Positions 45,548 through 57,577 of a stretch of 64,000 nt of DNA are shown one piece after another (positions within the stretch are counted from its first letter, which is position 1; each line of letters starts with the position of its first letter). Location: contig OZ316893.1 of assembly GCA_973895155.1 (NCBI GenBank), positions 14,136,001 through 14,200,000 of the forward strand, given 5' to 3'. The translations under genes were made by a program, and so were the position numbers. Under the pieces are notes generated by a model. The model was given only the letters and a program-made list of their open reading frames with translations, did not search any database and was not told where the DNA came from. This DNA is from Marsupella aquatica. Its lineage: Eukaryota; Marchantiophyta.

Positions 45548-46700
45548 CGCTACATATACCAAATTCGAGTGTGCTTCATTTCATTTATTAAATTCCAATT
45601 TGGAAAGAACCCCATTTTTTTGTGGCAAGGATCTGTTAGATTCTACCTCACTTAGAGTGTTTGTCCCTTTTAGCAAAACTTTGCTTGGTTTTTGGTCATC
45701 CATTAGCCTGTTTCCCACTTAGCCACCACAGATCCCATTAACCAGCATGGTTATCTTTAAATCTAGAGAGAACTAATTGTCAGGAATCAATCTAAGAAAA
45801 TCAAATGTGGAGTAACCTTAGCATTTTCCACTTCTCACAAGGCCAAAGACGTAAAACCTTGAAAATAACTTGTCTGGAACACCACCAAAGGATATACTGA
45901 GGTATGGTGTGTAAACCTCTGGAACACACATAATTATAGAACACAGATTGAAATCACAGACACATGGTCGGCATCATCATAAGGCACACCCAATCCAACG
46001 TTACTTGGTGTAAAACTGGCTGATAACTCACGGAGTCCAGAGAGGTGGGCAGGGACAACCCCTCTGTCCATCTGAACTTACTTTTCCATAACCCCCTTTG
46101 ATTTATTTTTCCCACCAAGAATCACATCCCTGGCTTTTTATTTCATTTGTTCGTCTCTCAAAGAGTCTCCAAGCGGGCTGGCAAAAAACCAAAAAAATGT
46201 CAAACAAAGAGATAGGATTCCAAAGGCAGGAAACCTAAAAGACAGGAGAAAATCTAGGAAGGCCAACGAGTCTGAAGCCCCAAAACATGCACAAGAACTA
46301 AAGTCATATTGAATAACAAACTCGAAAATCCAGAGAAACTCCAAAGTAAGACTTATATGAGGATCACCAGGAGAAATCTGTGTGGAGGCACCCAAACCAA
46401 GACCGATGCCCTGCCAGATGTCGCCCATCATTGTCGCTTCCTCATTGGTAGCCTACAATTATGTCCACCGTAACTAGGGTCCTTTTAAGACAATTTTTCT
46501 TGTAATATATCTAATTAAAATATGGTCATAAAAAAAATGATTGCTCCAAAACAAAAACCAACGTATTTTCAAGGATAGCAAGTTATGCATGACTTCTTCT
46601 CGTCTAGACCTTTGCAGGCAGCATGCAATGTACCCGTCCCTTTGACGTCGGGCCTTCACAAGGCATCGTGGGCAAGCTACTAATGGCATCATACCCAGTC
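45548..46700. other. Intergenic DNA, no gene seen
   Basis: AT-rich unique sequence. A minus-strand frame at 46138-46431 is hydrophobic but matches nothing I know. Confidence 0.4.
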
Positions 46701-46705
46701 CTGCA

Positions 46706-47130
46706 CTCCTGCCGCCACTCCTTCAATATTATTCTTGCAAAAATGCAAAATCTTTGAATAATAATGAGTGGGTTTTGGATTCTAAATTTATTTCTCATTC
46801 TAGACAAGTGGGCTAGCCACTAGAATTAACATTGGTGCGAACCCACTTGTAATCCCACTTGGCTCTCATTGTAACACTGTTTGAAGATTTTGTCGCACCC
46901 ACTTGTAATCCCACTTGCCTTGCAATCCTGCCGCCACTTCTTCAGTATACACCGTCAATATTTCGGGAAAATCTTAGGATAATGAATAATGAATGGGTTT
47001 GGGGATTCTCAATTTCCCAAGTGGGCTCTCCGGCTCTCTCACTTGCCTTGCCCTATAACTGTTTGAGTGCACCCACTTGTAATTCAACTAGCTTGCACTG
47101 TACTTAAAACTGTTTCAAGATTTGTTCGAA
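46706..47130. repeat. Two-copy tandem duplication, ~210-bp unit
   Basis: Both copies run CCTGCCGCCACTYCTTCA, AATATT, AATAATGARTGGGTTT, GACAAGTGGGCT or CCAAGTGGGCT, CACCCACTTGTAATYC, CTGTTT and AAGATTTTGTCG-like. Copy 1 is about 46706-46895 and copy 2 about 46924-47130. An extra ACCCACTTGTAATCCCACTT word lies between them. Confidence 0.75.
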
Positions 47131-47433
47131 GATTTGGAAGCCCTTCCCTTTATTGAGTCTCTGTGGGAATCGTGCCCGTAGCACCTTTTGTTTTTTGTTA
47201 TTGTGATATTGATTCCTCCGCCCTGGTTTGGAAAAGGTCATTCTTAATATTATAAGCTTCCACCTATAGTGTACATGCCCACCTTTTTCGTGGACCCTTT
47301 GAGCTTTGTAGAGTTTAATGCTTATAAGAAGTTGACACATGTTCTCTTTTTGTTATTTGTTAATTTTGAAAACTAACGTACACATTGCAAAGTCATAGTT
47401 TATATAAATTTGTTCAGAACATTCTCAAATTTG

Positions 47434-47672
47434 CATCACAAAATTATTTTTTAAGGTTTCCTAAAAATTCTGTAATATTTTGTTAACAGTATTATGGTAA
47501 TTAAGTATATTTTGCACAAGCCACGATGGCACTAGAATAGGAAGTGTTAAATATGCATCACAAATTTTCTTTCTGAGGTTTCATAAGCACGCTAGAGTAT
47601 TTTGTTAAGCAAGTAAAACAAACTAATAATTGACTAATTTTTTGCACAACCTACAATGGAACTAGGATAGTA
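47434..47672. repeat. Two-copy tandem duplication, ~120-bp unit
   Basis: CATCACAAA, GAGGTTTC or AAGGTTTC, TATTTTGTTAA, TTTTGCACAASCYACRATGG, ACTAGRATAGKAAGTGTT occurs at about 47434-47552 and 47553-47672. Confidence 0.78.
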
Positions 47673-47870
47673 AGTGTTGTTGAAAGCGATTCTCAGTTTG
47701 CTAGATACTACCAAAATCTTCGCTTCTACATCTTTTAGCAAACTGATACAAAGAAAAATAAAGGAAACAAATTTTAAGCAATTTCTGATAGAATCTGCCT
47801 TTTGTTGCAGTTGGATCTAAAATTTCCTAATTTTAAATTATTATAAATATTGGATATTTTTCACATATTT

Positions 47871-49463
47871 ATGGACCCCCATGAGAGGTCCCTTGCAGAT
47901 TCCCTGCCACCAAGTTGCACCACATCCACATCAGCACAACCAGCCACAAACAGGAAAGGTCATAATTATGACAATAACAAAAACAATATTGGATGTTTTT
48001 CACATATTTACGGACCCCCATGAGAGGTCCCTTGTAGATTCCCTGCCACAAGGTTGCACCACATCAGCACAACCAGTCACAAACACGAATGATCATAATT
48101 ATGACAGTAACCAAAGCAAACATTGATGTTTGTGGCAAAAGCAACGTAATTTTTGGGGCTCCATGCCATAAGTATTGAACGTAAAAAAACCAGAATAGAA
48201 AGGAAGAGATGTCATTTAGTAAAATAAAGTTACCTTTCTAATGTTTGTCCGTGATATATCAATGTTTTACATCAAAATGTTTGTATTTTATAATTCTTTG
48301 TTCCACATTGTAAAACTAAATAATCAATCTCCTTACTACTTGATAAAATCTGTCAATGTTAGATTCATTAGAAAACTCAAGATCAAAATTTAAAGAAACT
48401 CATGACCTCATTAGTACTGTCTTGATAAAATCTCTCAATGTCACACTCATTGGAAAGCTAGAGCAAAATTAGAAACTCATCATCTCTTTAGTACTTGACA
48501 AATTCTATCAATGTTACGTTCATTGGAAAGCTAGAGAAATTTGGATACTCATGATCTCTCTAATTCTTGACGAATACCCCAAATGTCACACATTAGAAAG
48601 CTAGAGAGATTGAAAACCTCATGAACTCTTTAGTAGCATGACAAAATCTGACATGAAATTTGTCAATGTCGGACTCAATCTTGGAAAGCTAAAAGAATTC
48701 ATGAACTCATGATCAAAATTTCTTATTGTCACACTTATTAGAAAGCCAAAGAAATTCAAGAAATCATTTGGAAGTTGACAAAATCTTCAATTTGAGGCTC
48801 ATTGGAAACCCTTTCTCTATTAAGAGATGTCACAATCCCATCACCGTCACAAACTTAGCCGCTGCAAATTAATATCTTTGATTACGTCGTCATCGCTTGT
48901 CTGCAACGCTTGCTTCCCAGCTTGAATTGTTTGCATCCCTCCAGGCTTCAACAAGCTCCTTTTGAACACAAGTTGACGCCAAATGCAACCTCTAAGTCAA
49001 AGAAACAATCGCTGGTCTCTCCCTCACACCATAGCTTTTTTAAATAAAAAAACTGGAAAACCTTCATGTGAAGTGATAGCTCATCCATTTTGTGTGTTCT
49101 TCCCACCAAAACGATAAGCGCCCCTTCACCAACAACTGAGTGTTGTCCTCCAGTCTGTCTTGTGGCAGTAATGCTCAATGTAACTCACAAACAATCAATC
49201 AGGAATGGTAGAAACATTATTGCTTCAATGTGTAAACAAAAACCGTCAAAAAACTCAATTCCCTCACATTCAACCTTCTGTTTGATGAACAAAAGAGATC
49301 ATCTCAACCAGATCGATCTCCTCTGTCTTTTGAGCGTTGTCTTTTATATGGGCACACACTAAGATCACCCGGACACTCAAAACCATTGGTTATCGCCTTG
49401 CTGAAAATTGATTTAACTTCATCACACACGTACACATTCCTTGGATGATCATGGGGGTCCACG
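47871..49463. mobile_element. MITE-like element, same family as 25569-26394
   Basis: Left end ATGGACCCCCATGA (47871) and right end CATGGGGGTCCACGG (to about 49463) are inverted repeats. The left 80 bases resemble those of the nested MITE at 25569. The left end is tandemly duplicated with a period of about 139 bp (47848-47986 and 47987-48122), including its AT-rich outer flank. The interior holds its own tandem array (48330-48800). No transposase frame was found. The target duplication is not clear, so the superfamily is open. Confidence 0.65.
48330..48805. repeat. Diverged tandem array, ~70-75-bp unit, about six copies
   Basis: Units contain ACTTGACAAAATCT, TCAATGTCACACTCATTGG, AAAGCTAGAGAAATT and AAACTCATGATCTC. 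GGAAAGCTAGAG or close variants are seen near 48451, 48516, 48600, 48690 and 48750. The array lies inside the MITE-like element. Confidence 0.75.
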
Positions 49464-49706
49464 GATTAATTTCCCTCCTAGACCCTTGAGGCAACTTATA
49501 AGACAATATGCACATATTAACCAACATCCACCATATACACAAGTAGTCTACGTAGTAGTCAGCACCAAAGATACATGATTCACCTCACTAGAAGTTATGT
49601 TAGATATGGGAACACAAAAACCATTTTTATTGAACTCTAGACTCATCGGTCATATCAAGACTCCATAGACTAAGTTCTTCCTAGCTCCCAACTGGGAGGT
49701 GTATGC

Positions 49707-50638
49707 TTGATGGGACCCTTGCCAAAACAAATTTTAAGTCAGGGGCCCCTACAAAAACATTCTTATAAACTAAGCACGCAACAAAAATGTTGTTACAAAC
49801 TAGATCCCCTACATAGGTTTCGTACACGTTGTTCTTATGTGGTGCCTAATTGCATGGTCAACCAAACATTTCCCGTTGCACTCCAACGCATGCGGTGTCA
49901 TAGTCCATTGGGCATACGTCTATGCTTGAAGACACAATGGATTATGTCTTGACATGATTATAGAGTTTTAAGGGATCTGCCACTACATAAGAGTGGGTTT
50001 GTACAACATTTAGTCTAGTTCTTGTAGGCTAGCAAATTTGTGTGTTACAATTGACTCCATGTTATCGTTATTTCACACTTACACAATTTTTGAAGGTTGG
50101 AACCACGGCCAACAGCCAAAACTAAAATATCCTTGGTTCCTTCCATACTTAGACAAATTTGGGGTCTAGATGTAAGAACACAACATTCCATGTTATCTTC
50201 ATTCCACACTGGGACAATTTTGAGCATTGCAATACGGGCCAATGGCCAAAAGTAGAGGATTCATTCCATACTTAGATAAAAGAACAAAGAGGAACATCAA
50301 AACGTCATGTAAACCCTTTGCAAGGTTGCGTGAATCAACCTAACGACAGACGGTATGGTAAAAATTGAGACCTGAAGACATGAACCATATTGTCTTCACT
50401 TAGGAACTATAGTCTGCAACAGCCGCTACTACCTTGCAGTTCCCCCATGGTGTAGTGTCATTCCACATGGTTTGACTCTAAACTTTATGGTAGCTCTTAT
50501 TGGTGATAATATCAAGCTAAAACTCCTTATAGGAACTATGACAAGAATGACACAAAAAGCATCAGAGGGGGCCGAGTTTGTAGCAAAATTTTGGTAATGC
50601 CTATCACGTAAATGTTTTTTGGCAGGGGTCCCATCAAA
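49707..50638. mobile_element. MITE-like element, TTGATGGGACCC ends
   Basis: About 930 bp bounded by inverted repeats: left TTGATGGGACCCTTGCCAAA (from 49707) and right, reverse complement, TTGATGGGACCCCTGCCAAA (to 50638). No coding capacity. Internal text around 50370-50425 (GAAGACATGAACCATATTGT, CTTCA, CAACAGCCGC) resembles 32990-33060, so pieces of the family may lie elsewhere in the window. The target duplication was not resolved. Confidence 0.75.
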
Positions 50639-50639
50639 C

Positions 50640-52190
50640 ATATAACAATGAGTCTTTGTAACAATGAGTGTAAGTTCCACCCACTAATTAGTCATCGTAG
50701 TAGTTGTACATCTAATTGTAACCAAGTACTTCACAGTGGTGAACTTTGCCACCCAACGCCCTCACCAATCCCAGCACTCACGTCTAAGTTCCCCTGGTGC
50801 CCAAATGCCTCCACGGAATACCTCGAGCAAGCAACCTAGTGCCCCTTGCACCGCCAACGGCCCCTCCCATATGAAGCCGTACTTACTCTCCAACACGACC
50901 GCTACTCAACGGTCCTCACTGTCTGCACAAGCAACCAAGCACCTCGGTAAGTAACCCTTCAGGATCTAGAACTCGCCAAGTCTAGCATCCTAACTCAAAC
51001 TCAACAGACATTGGTAAATAGGTCAGCAATAGGTCCTCCCGATGCCATAAGCCGAAACCAAAACCCACGTCAACTGTTCGTCCAGAACAACTCCTTCCTT
51101 GGGCACGGCCTGGATTCCCCCTCGTACTTATCCATCACCAACTGACCGCCCTGACCCCAGGACATGCTCATGGCCCAATTAGCATAGCTTATCCTAAAGC
51201 TTGTTCCAAGCTTGTCCCAACACGCCAGGACCAGAATGACCCCGACTCTAGCCACTAACTCCTGGTTCTCGCCCCACTGATGGTCTAGGGGCCGAGCACC
51301 CTTGGAACTCAACGTCCACGCCTACTTGGCCTTGCCTCCCCAATGCAAGTTCCCTTGGAAGACTGAACGCGGCTTGGCTGCTGTTTGGCAAGATTTGGCA
51401 AACGGACAAGCTAACACCCGCAAACCTCGACACCCCATGGCGCCCCCAGACCTAGCTGAGCTCAAGAGGACATAGCTCTCCTTGAGAGCTTTCCAATGCA
51501 CCCAAGAAGTCCGTTGGGAAGATATCATCATTTCTGTTTGGCGCTTTCCCTTAGTGTCGCGACCGTCGCGGCTCACGACTTCGGCTCATCCTTGGCCCCC
51601 AGGGGGAGATATCACTCCCCTCATACATGCTTCGGAAGACGTGCCACCCCCGGACCAACTTTGGTCCCTAAATATTTGGCCTCCAACCCGGATCCTATCA
51701 AGCAAAGTGGGCGCGCCACCAACTGGCAACGCCCATAACTTTCTCGTTAGGCATCCGCAAGCGGAGTGCCTTAGCCCATTGTGATTGGGCTGACCCAGTG
51801 CTCGTGCCTAGGCCCTCAGGTATCATCGCCGCTCGGGGTCTTTGATCGGCCAAACCCGGATCGGGCCATAACTCACACCCCAAGCGTCCATTGCCCATGG
51901 CGTCAACTCCATTGGCCTTGGGCCCAAGAGGAGCTCACACTCAAGCCCTCAAAACTCAAAGTCCATCCGAGGGCCCGTATGGTCGACCTTGAGTTCGGCC
52001 CCTTTCCCCTTGACCCGACCAGCTCTCAGCTCGTCTAAGTCCTTAGTGTGTGTCACCAGCTTGGCTCCTTGCCTTCGCTAGTGCCACGTCTCATTGCCCA
52101 CAAGTCTCCCCATGCTAAGTCCTCCCCGGATAGCCTATCCGGGCCTGGACCATAAGGGAGCTCGGTGTCGGAGTCAGCGAAGCCGGAGCT
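50640..52190. other. GC/CT-richer intergenic DNA, no gene recognised
   Basis: Composition shifts to about balanced GC and pyrimidine-rich runs on the plus strand. Many short frames exist on both strands but none has a domain I know. Possibly remains of a retroelement adjoining the gypsy element to its right. Confidence 0.4.
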
Positions 52191-53150
52191 AAATGTTAAG
52201 GTAGTCGAGTTCCATGACATACACTATGGCTTGACTTATTGCAATTACATAGTAACTCTAGACCTAAGAATAAATGCCTACACAACCTCCAATCTGTTAG
52301 GATATAAGTAACAAGGTTAGATTAATACCCCTGGATTAGTACCATGTACATTACCCACATTATATATAGAAGAGCGGTGTGAGATAAGGATGTTTATGAA
52401 GGAAGGGTTAACTAGCCATAAATTTTTGAATTTTTAAGTTTAAGATCTCAAATGAGGCTAAAGAGGGACCTGAAGACTACTATGAAGTGTTATGAGACTT
52501 TCAAGCCCATCTGAGGTCAACCCGGATTGATATTAGAGAAGGAGGATCGACCCAGAACTTTTTGTTATAAACCTGGAATGAGATATAAAGCTTATACCGA
52601 GACTCTACTCAACATCAGCTGTCCATTGCCAAAGTTTTTAAAACCATAAGTCAAACACAGGCACGACCACAGCAGAATCCGGATATAAGGAAGGAGAGTC
52701 GATCCGGCCTCTCACACCTCTCAAAGCCGAACTTAGTAGGTTTTGAGTTCCCGAGCGCATTAGACTGTTAAAGTAGTAGAGTGAGGAGGCTCTACCCTTT
52801 TGGTAGAGGATCTTGGGTCCGGATTATAGGACCAATCTTGAATTTCTTGATGAGAGCCTGGATATGAGGGTACTGACTGATTCGTTGTGAGGGGAATGCC
52901 TACTCCGCCGCTGGGAGTGAAGGCAGGAAGTTTGAGATTCTGATCGTGCATACATCGGTGATGAGAACGAAGGCCAGGTCGATCCGGACATCCACATTGC
53001 AGGCCCGTTTGAGTCTATCTTTGCCCCACGTTCGATGCACCTGAATTTTGATTGACGGGATCTTGATCAACGTTTCCGGAAGCTCTTGTCAGTTGATCAG
53101 AAACGCCGTAGCCAAGTCAACCCAGACATTTCTACCATTGGTCGACACCG
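52191..53150 (+). mobile_element. Retroelement-associated sequence upstream of the gypsy ORFs
   Basis: Contains a TATA-like CATTATATATAGAAG near 52357-52371 and many GGATCCGG, GATCCGGA and GTCGACCCGG-type words that recur in the gypsy ORFs at 54.1, 57.3 and 60.9 kb. TGTTAAGGTAGTCG near 52193 is a possible LTR start but has no confirmed partner. The assignment rests on shared vocabulary only. Confidence 0.35.
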
Positions 53151-53156
53151 AAGAGA

Positions 53157-54977
53157 TTGACCATTCTGAAGTCACAGCATTGTAGAGCTTGCCGACGAGG
53201 AGGCAGACCATTTATTGGGAATCCATTTTCTGCTTCGATAAGTCCTATGGAGCAAGGGACGGATCCAGCCGAAATGTCCACTTCTTGCGTCTCTAAGGGG
53301 CATTCAACCTCAACATCACCTGCACCTACTCCGGTTAAAGCCCCTGTGAGACGATCAAAGAGAAAGGAGGTCCCTATTGCCATGAAAATTCTGAGGCCAG
53401 CTATTCCGGACAGTGAAGCTGAGAAGGTCAAACTGAGGGAGTCTTTGCTCAGGATGGGCTGTGAGTCTCTGATGGAGCTACCTTGGAGTTATCAGAGCAA
53501 AGATATGATCAGAGAGATCCGATCTAAGGAGTATCCGGCTGAGTTTAAGGATACCTCCAGAGGCTGACCTGAGCGATGGACTCAGATGATGATTGCAGGA
53601 GCTTTTGTATTGGAAGATGAAGGAGAAGGTCCAGTGGGGAGAGCTGTCAACCTAATCCTTCCTTACTTCAAAGGAGCCATCAACAGTAAGGACGGGTTCA
53701 ATGTTTCTAAATGTTTGGATCCTGATCTGAGACGAGTCTTCAGCTTTCTGCTACCCCTGATGTACCCTGAGAAGCCAAGAAGAGTTATTGTTGGAGTTGG
53801 CTCTACCATTGTTGCTGCTTACAAGGGAGAAAGAAAAGTCAACTAGGCTAAGCTTATCTTTGATTTGATAAGGAAGTTGGTACATAACCTATCCAACAAG
53901 AGTCCTACTCCCCTCTCCTGCTACCTGGTACATCTATATAGCTTTGAAGGAGTTTTGTTCAGAGAGGAGAAAAAATTATTATTGGCCAAGTACAACTTCA
54001 TCAAGTATGGAGAGACAGATCCAGATATCACCCAGGCCACCTCTGATGACAGTGAGGATGAGGAACCAGCAGAGACAAATCCTCGAAAGACCCGGTCTGC
54101 TGCCCGGAACCTCGACCCAGACTTTTCCGACCCGGCCTTCGTCGACCCGGCTGAATGTCCGGATGCACCCGGCCATGCCTCCCAAGACACCCTAGCTGAT
54201 TTCCAGATAATCTCAGACACGTTCCAGAAGGTGAAGAGGAAGACCACTGTGATGGAGAAGGTCATCACCGACATTTCGCAGAAGCTAGGAGTGAAACCAG
54301 GGCAGATTCTTGAGAAGATCTCCACCATGAGTGATGCCACAGATAAGAAGAAGTTGGAGAAGGAGAATGAGTTCCTCAAGAAGAAGGTATCTGAACTCAA
54401 ACAGCAGTTGGAAAGGAGTAAGAAGAAGAATGAGCTTGAGCATACTCTCCAACTCAGTATCACTCAATCTTTGGATCTGATTGAGCCTTTGACTAAGATA
54501 GCTTCTCTGGATCTTCTTAAGGCCCAAATTTATGATGAGTATTTGGCCAAGAACACCACACCCATCCTTTTCTCCAAGATTAACCATTTAGTGGTAGATG
54601 TGAGTACCAAGGTGGATGATGCACTTACAGGCCTCTCAAAGACCTGTGAAGCCTTAAGGGAGATGAGTGACTTGACTACAGAGGAGCTATTAGCTGATAC
54701 TGAGATTCCTCCCTTTACTACCAGATCTTTCTCTCCTAGTCCTCATGAAGGAGTCTATTCCACTGGCCCCTCATCACCCCTCAACCCTCCTGGTTTCCCC
54801 ACTCCCAGTACACACTTCCACTCCCATTCTTACACCTATTCTCATGACCCAAGTACCCATCAGGAGAACATGGATATTGACCCGTCCATCCCTTTTACCA
54901 CTGGCCAGCAGGGAGTTTACCTTCGGCAGAACCCCTTGCTATGGCTAACCCCGAGGAGGTTCCTTCCCAAAAGGTAG
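53157..54977 (+). pseudogene. Retroelement-type ORF with coiled coil, two in-frame stops
   Basis: One reading frame of about 606 codons, cut by TGA at 53565-53567 and TAG at 53844-53846. The first visible segment opens with TTG, so the true start is unknown. The middle (RAVNLILPYFKGAINSKDGF, FSFLLPLMYPEKPRR, LSCYLVHLYSFEGVLFREEK) resembles ORF-1-like proteins carried by plant Athila/Tat-type retroelements in layout, but I cannot name the domain. After an acidic patch (DDSEDEEPAE) comes a long coiled coil (about 54240-54460, KKLEKENEFLKKKVSELKQQ) and a Pro/Ser/His-rich tail. Its position upstream of the primer site at 55991 means it lies outside, or in the LTR of, the element to the right; a remnant of a neighbouring copy is likely. 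Confidence 0.55.
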
Positions 54978-55982
54978 GACCAGAATCGAGTTATATTTAG
55001 AGAGTTAGAGCCACATTAGTTTAGACTTAGAAATAGCTATATAGACTAGTATATGAGTAAGTAGACTCCAGTATTTTGTTGATGTATCCATTGTAGTCTT
55101 TACTCTATTTTTGACTAGGATAGTTTACTTTTATTTACATACTTCTTTAGACTTGGGTTTTGAAGAGGCATGTCTTTTCATAATCTCCACTTTTAGTACA
55201 AAAGGAGAAGAACCCAAAGTCAACAAGGAGAGAGAAAATATACATTTGATTTCCTCATTGTCTTAGAAGGAATCTATGTCTTTCTTCCCTTCTTTTTACC
55301 ATGGTTGAGTAAAAGGAAGAAGTTTAGCAACCCTTGAGTTGTTGTGAAATGTTCAATGAATGCTAGAGTGTGCCTATACTGATATTGGAAGATCAATGAG
55401 ATTTATGACCAATACATTTGGAAGATTCACCAAAGAGGAAATTGACATTTGCACAAAACTCAACCAAGCAATCTTAAGGATTGTAAGAGAAGTAAGCCAA
55501 TTCGAGTATCCTAGTACCGTCCTCAACAGGACCAGAAAAGTGTCTCGGGTTGATTTACGTTCATATCTTCTAAATTCAAGAGATGGAGAAGAGTTGCTAC
55601 GAGAAATCAAAAAGCATAGAAAATGTTGATTTCTGAATCTTAAATTAGGCCATAATCCTTATTGAAGGAGTGGTGATGGTCAGAAATTCAATTCCCTTGC
55701 ACTTTGAAAACTCCTATCTACTCTCTCTCTAGTTTCAATCTTTGTTAATTATAGTCTTTATTATTGCACTGTGAATCCCAAGGATTACCCACTTGAGTTT
55801 GTGGTTAAACACTTATGTTAAGAAGATCATTAGAAATCTCTCCAACCTAAGAATGTTGGTGTAAACTTCTCAAATTGTGTTAATTAGGTATTTTCGATCT
55901 TATCCACTCCTAACCGGAACGAAATCGAGTTGTTAAAGAATAAATAGTCATTTATCTCTTTATCACCTTGCTACATACTACA
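54978..55982 (+). mobile_element. Probable 5' LTR of the Ty3/gypsy element (left end unresolved)
   Basis: AT-rich, promoter-like sequence ending CTACATACTACA at 55982, eight bases before the primer site. Purine-rich tracts near 55199-55215 and 55227-55245 could be a polypurine tract of a preceding copy, which would put the LTR start just after them. An 89-codon frame (55360-55629) lies inside; it has charged, protein-like composition but no known domain. With no second LTR in the window the start cannot be fixed. Confidence 0.5.
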
Positions 55983-55990
55983 CTCTTTTT

Positions 55991-56008
55991 TGGCGCCGCT
56001 GCCGGGGA
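55991..56008 (+). other. Primer binding site, tRNA-Asp type
   Basis: TGGCGCCGCTGCCGGGGA differs by one base from TGGCGCCGTTGCCGGGGA, the primer site I know from plant Athila/Tat-group Ty3/gypsy elements and complementary to the 3' end of tRNA-Asp. Confidence 0.88.
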
Positions 56009-56130
56009 GTAACTGAGATCGCGAGACCTGCCGCGACAGTGGATGTCAAAAGGAGATCAACAAAAACAAGTCAAGAAGTAACGGCAAAAAGGTACTTGAT
56101 TAAGGAAAAGATGCTGGAATCTCCTAAGTT

Positions 56131-57294
56131 ATGGTGAGGAGAAGTCGACCTCAAAAGAGGGAGAGAGCCCAAATCAAGTCAAGAGAGAACCAAACCCAAA
56201 ATATCAAAGATGCTACTACACATTCAAGAGCAACAATTGTGAGAAGAAGTGGAGGAAGTTACTTTTGGGGAGGAGAATTGATTAAAGTTGATTCATGGGA
56301 CACGAATGTTTTTCTTGATTGTTTGTTGATTTTTAGAAGATTTGTAAATGGTAGATTCGAATTGGTGGAAGCCACTTATGATGAAAAATTTGACAAGGAT
56401 TGCATTCCTGATTTATTGAGGGACCACCACATTGAAGAGGAAATCCTAGACCTAGAAATTGAAGAGGAATTAAAGGAAGCATTGGCAACATTGAAAGGAG
56501 ATCAATATTGGAGAAACAAGCTTGACAATGTACTAGTGAAGTTCTATGAGAATTCAAATGTACTTCTAAATGAAGAGAAGCCTGTTGTGACTTTGGAAAG
56601 GCAAGAGTTGATAGGAACATTGGACCATTATAATAGAAACGGTTGGATTCTACTCAAGTGGAAGGATTGGAGGGCAGGAAAACCCTGTTTTCAATGGAGT
56701 TCCGATTTGCCAGAAATGTTTGATTTGACCAATGTTTTAGTATTGAAGAGACTTTGGATTGATGATGGTGAGTATAAGTTATTACCCATCAAGGAGGAGA
56801 ATGATTTTGAATTTCTGTTAAAGAAGCACAAGCACCATACTATTTGGGCGTCTGAAACAGAGGAAATCAAAATCAAGGAGACGTTAGCCGTATTACATGA
56901 GATTAGTGAACCTTGGGTAGATACACTTGATTGCCTAGAAAATCTATTGAATGGATATAGGACGTCAGTAGAGCAAGTGGTGTTGAATAATGGATTCTTC
57001 CAAGTAGATTTAAATTGATACCCCAAAATGCCGAGACCCCAACCAAGATCACTTGGTAGTTTTAGAGTTCAAAACATTAGGGATTCTTATTTGCGAACGA
57101 GAGTACTCAGTCTAAGAGGTAGACGAGGGATTCACTGGTTATCAATCACGTGGTGGGAAGGAGATCTCCTCCATTTGGTAATTCTCAAACTAAACGGAAG
57201 GATCAATGGAGAAAGATACATTGTTATTTCAATTTCAGAATTGGCCAGAGACCTCATGACCAGGAGGAATGATAGGAGAAGACATCAGCAGTAA
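56131..57294 (+). CDS. Extra retroelement ORF between primer site and gag, one in-frame TGA
   Basis: A 295-codon frame (56131-57018) and an 88-codon frame (57028-57294) share one phase and are separated by TGA (57016-57018) and nine bases, so originally one ORF of about 387 codons. A basic N-terminus (MVRRSRPQKRERAQIKSREN) is followed by an acidic, Leu/Trp-rich region (KDWRAGKPCFQWSSDLPEMF). The C-terminal piece again has basic stretches and WLSITWWEGDLLHLVILKLN. I recognise no domain. Plant Ogre/Tat elements carry an extra ORF1 of unknown function at just this place, so the position suggests the analogous gene. Confidence 0.55.
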
Positions 57295-57577
57295 GAAGAT
57301 TGTCTTTTTGGAAGAGGAAACAGGGAGAAGAAGAGACCCGGACCAATGTCCAACCCGGACCCGGACATTTGTCCGGGTAGGCCATTGTCCGACCCGGATC
57401 AGAGGCCGGGTCTGAACCATCGTACCCAAAAGGCACCCGAAAACTCAAGAGGTAAGAAGTAAACGTCGTGACCTAGGGAACCTCAGGGTGGACCCTTGGC
57501 AAGAAAAAGAGGAGTATGTCCAGGAATCTCATGAGGATCGATTCATTCAATTATTCCAATCAGATTTATGAGTTGGT

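Noticed and set aside
50736-52038. Several 60-100-codon frames in the CT-rich region
   Set aside because: Low-complexity composition, no domain, frames overlap on both strands.
53921-54463. Minus-strand 180-codon frame
   Set aside because: Shadow of the coiled-coil ORF on the plus strand; Ser/Phe-rich composition is the antisense of Lys/Glu codons.
55360-55629. 89-codon frame between the coiled-coil ORF and the primer site
   Set aside because: Protein-like composition but no known domain and placed in the probable LTR; kept only as a remark in the LTR entry.
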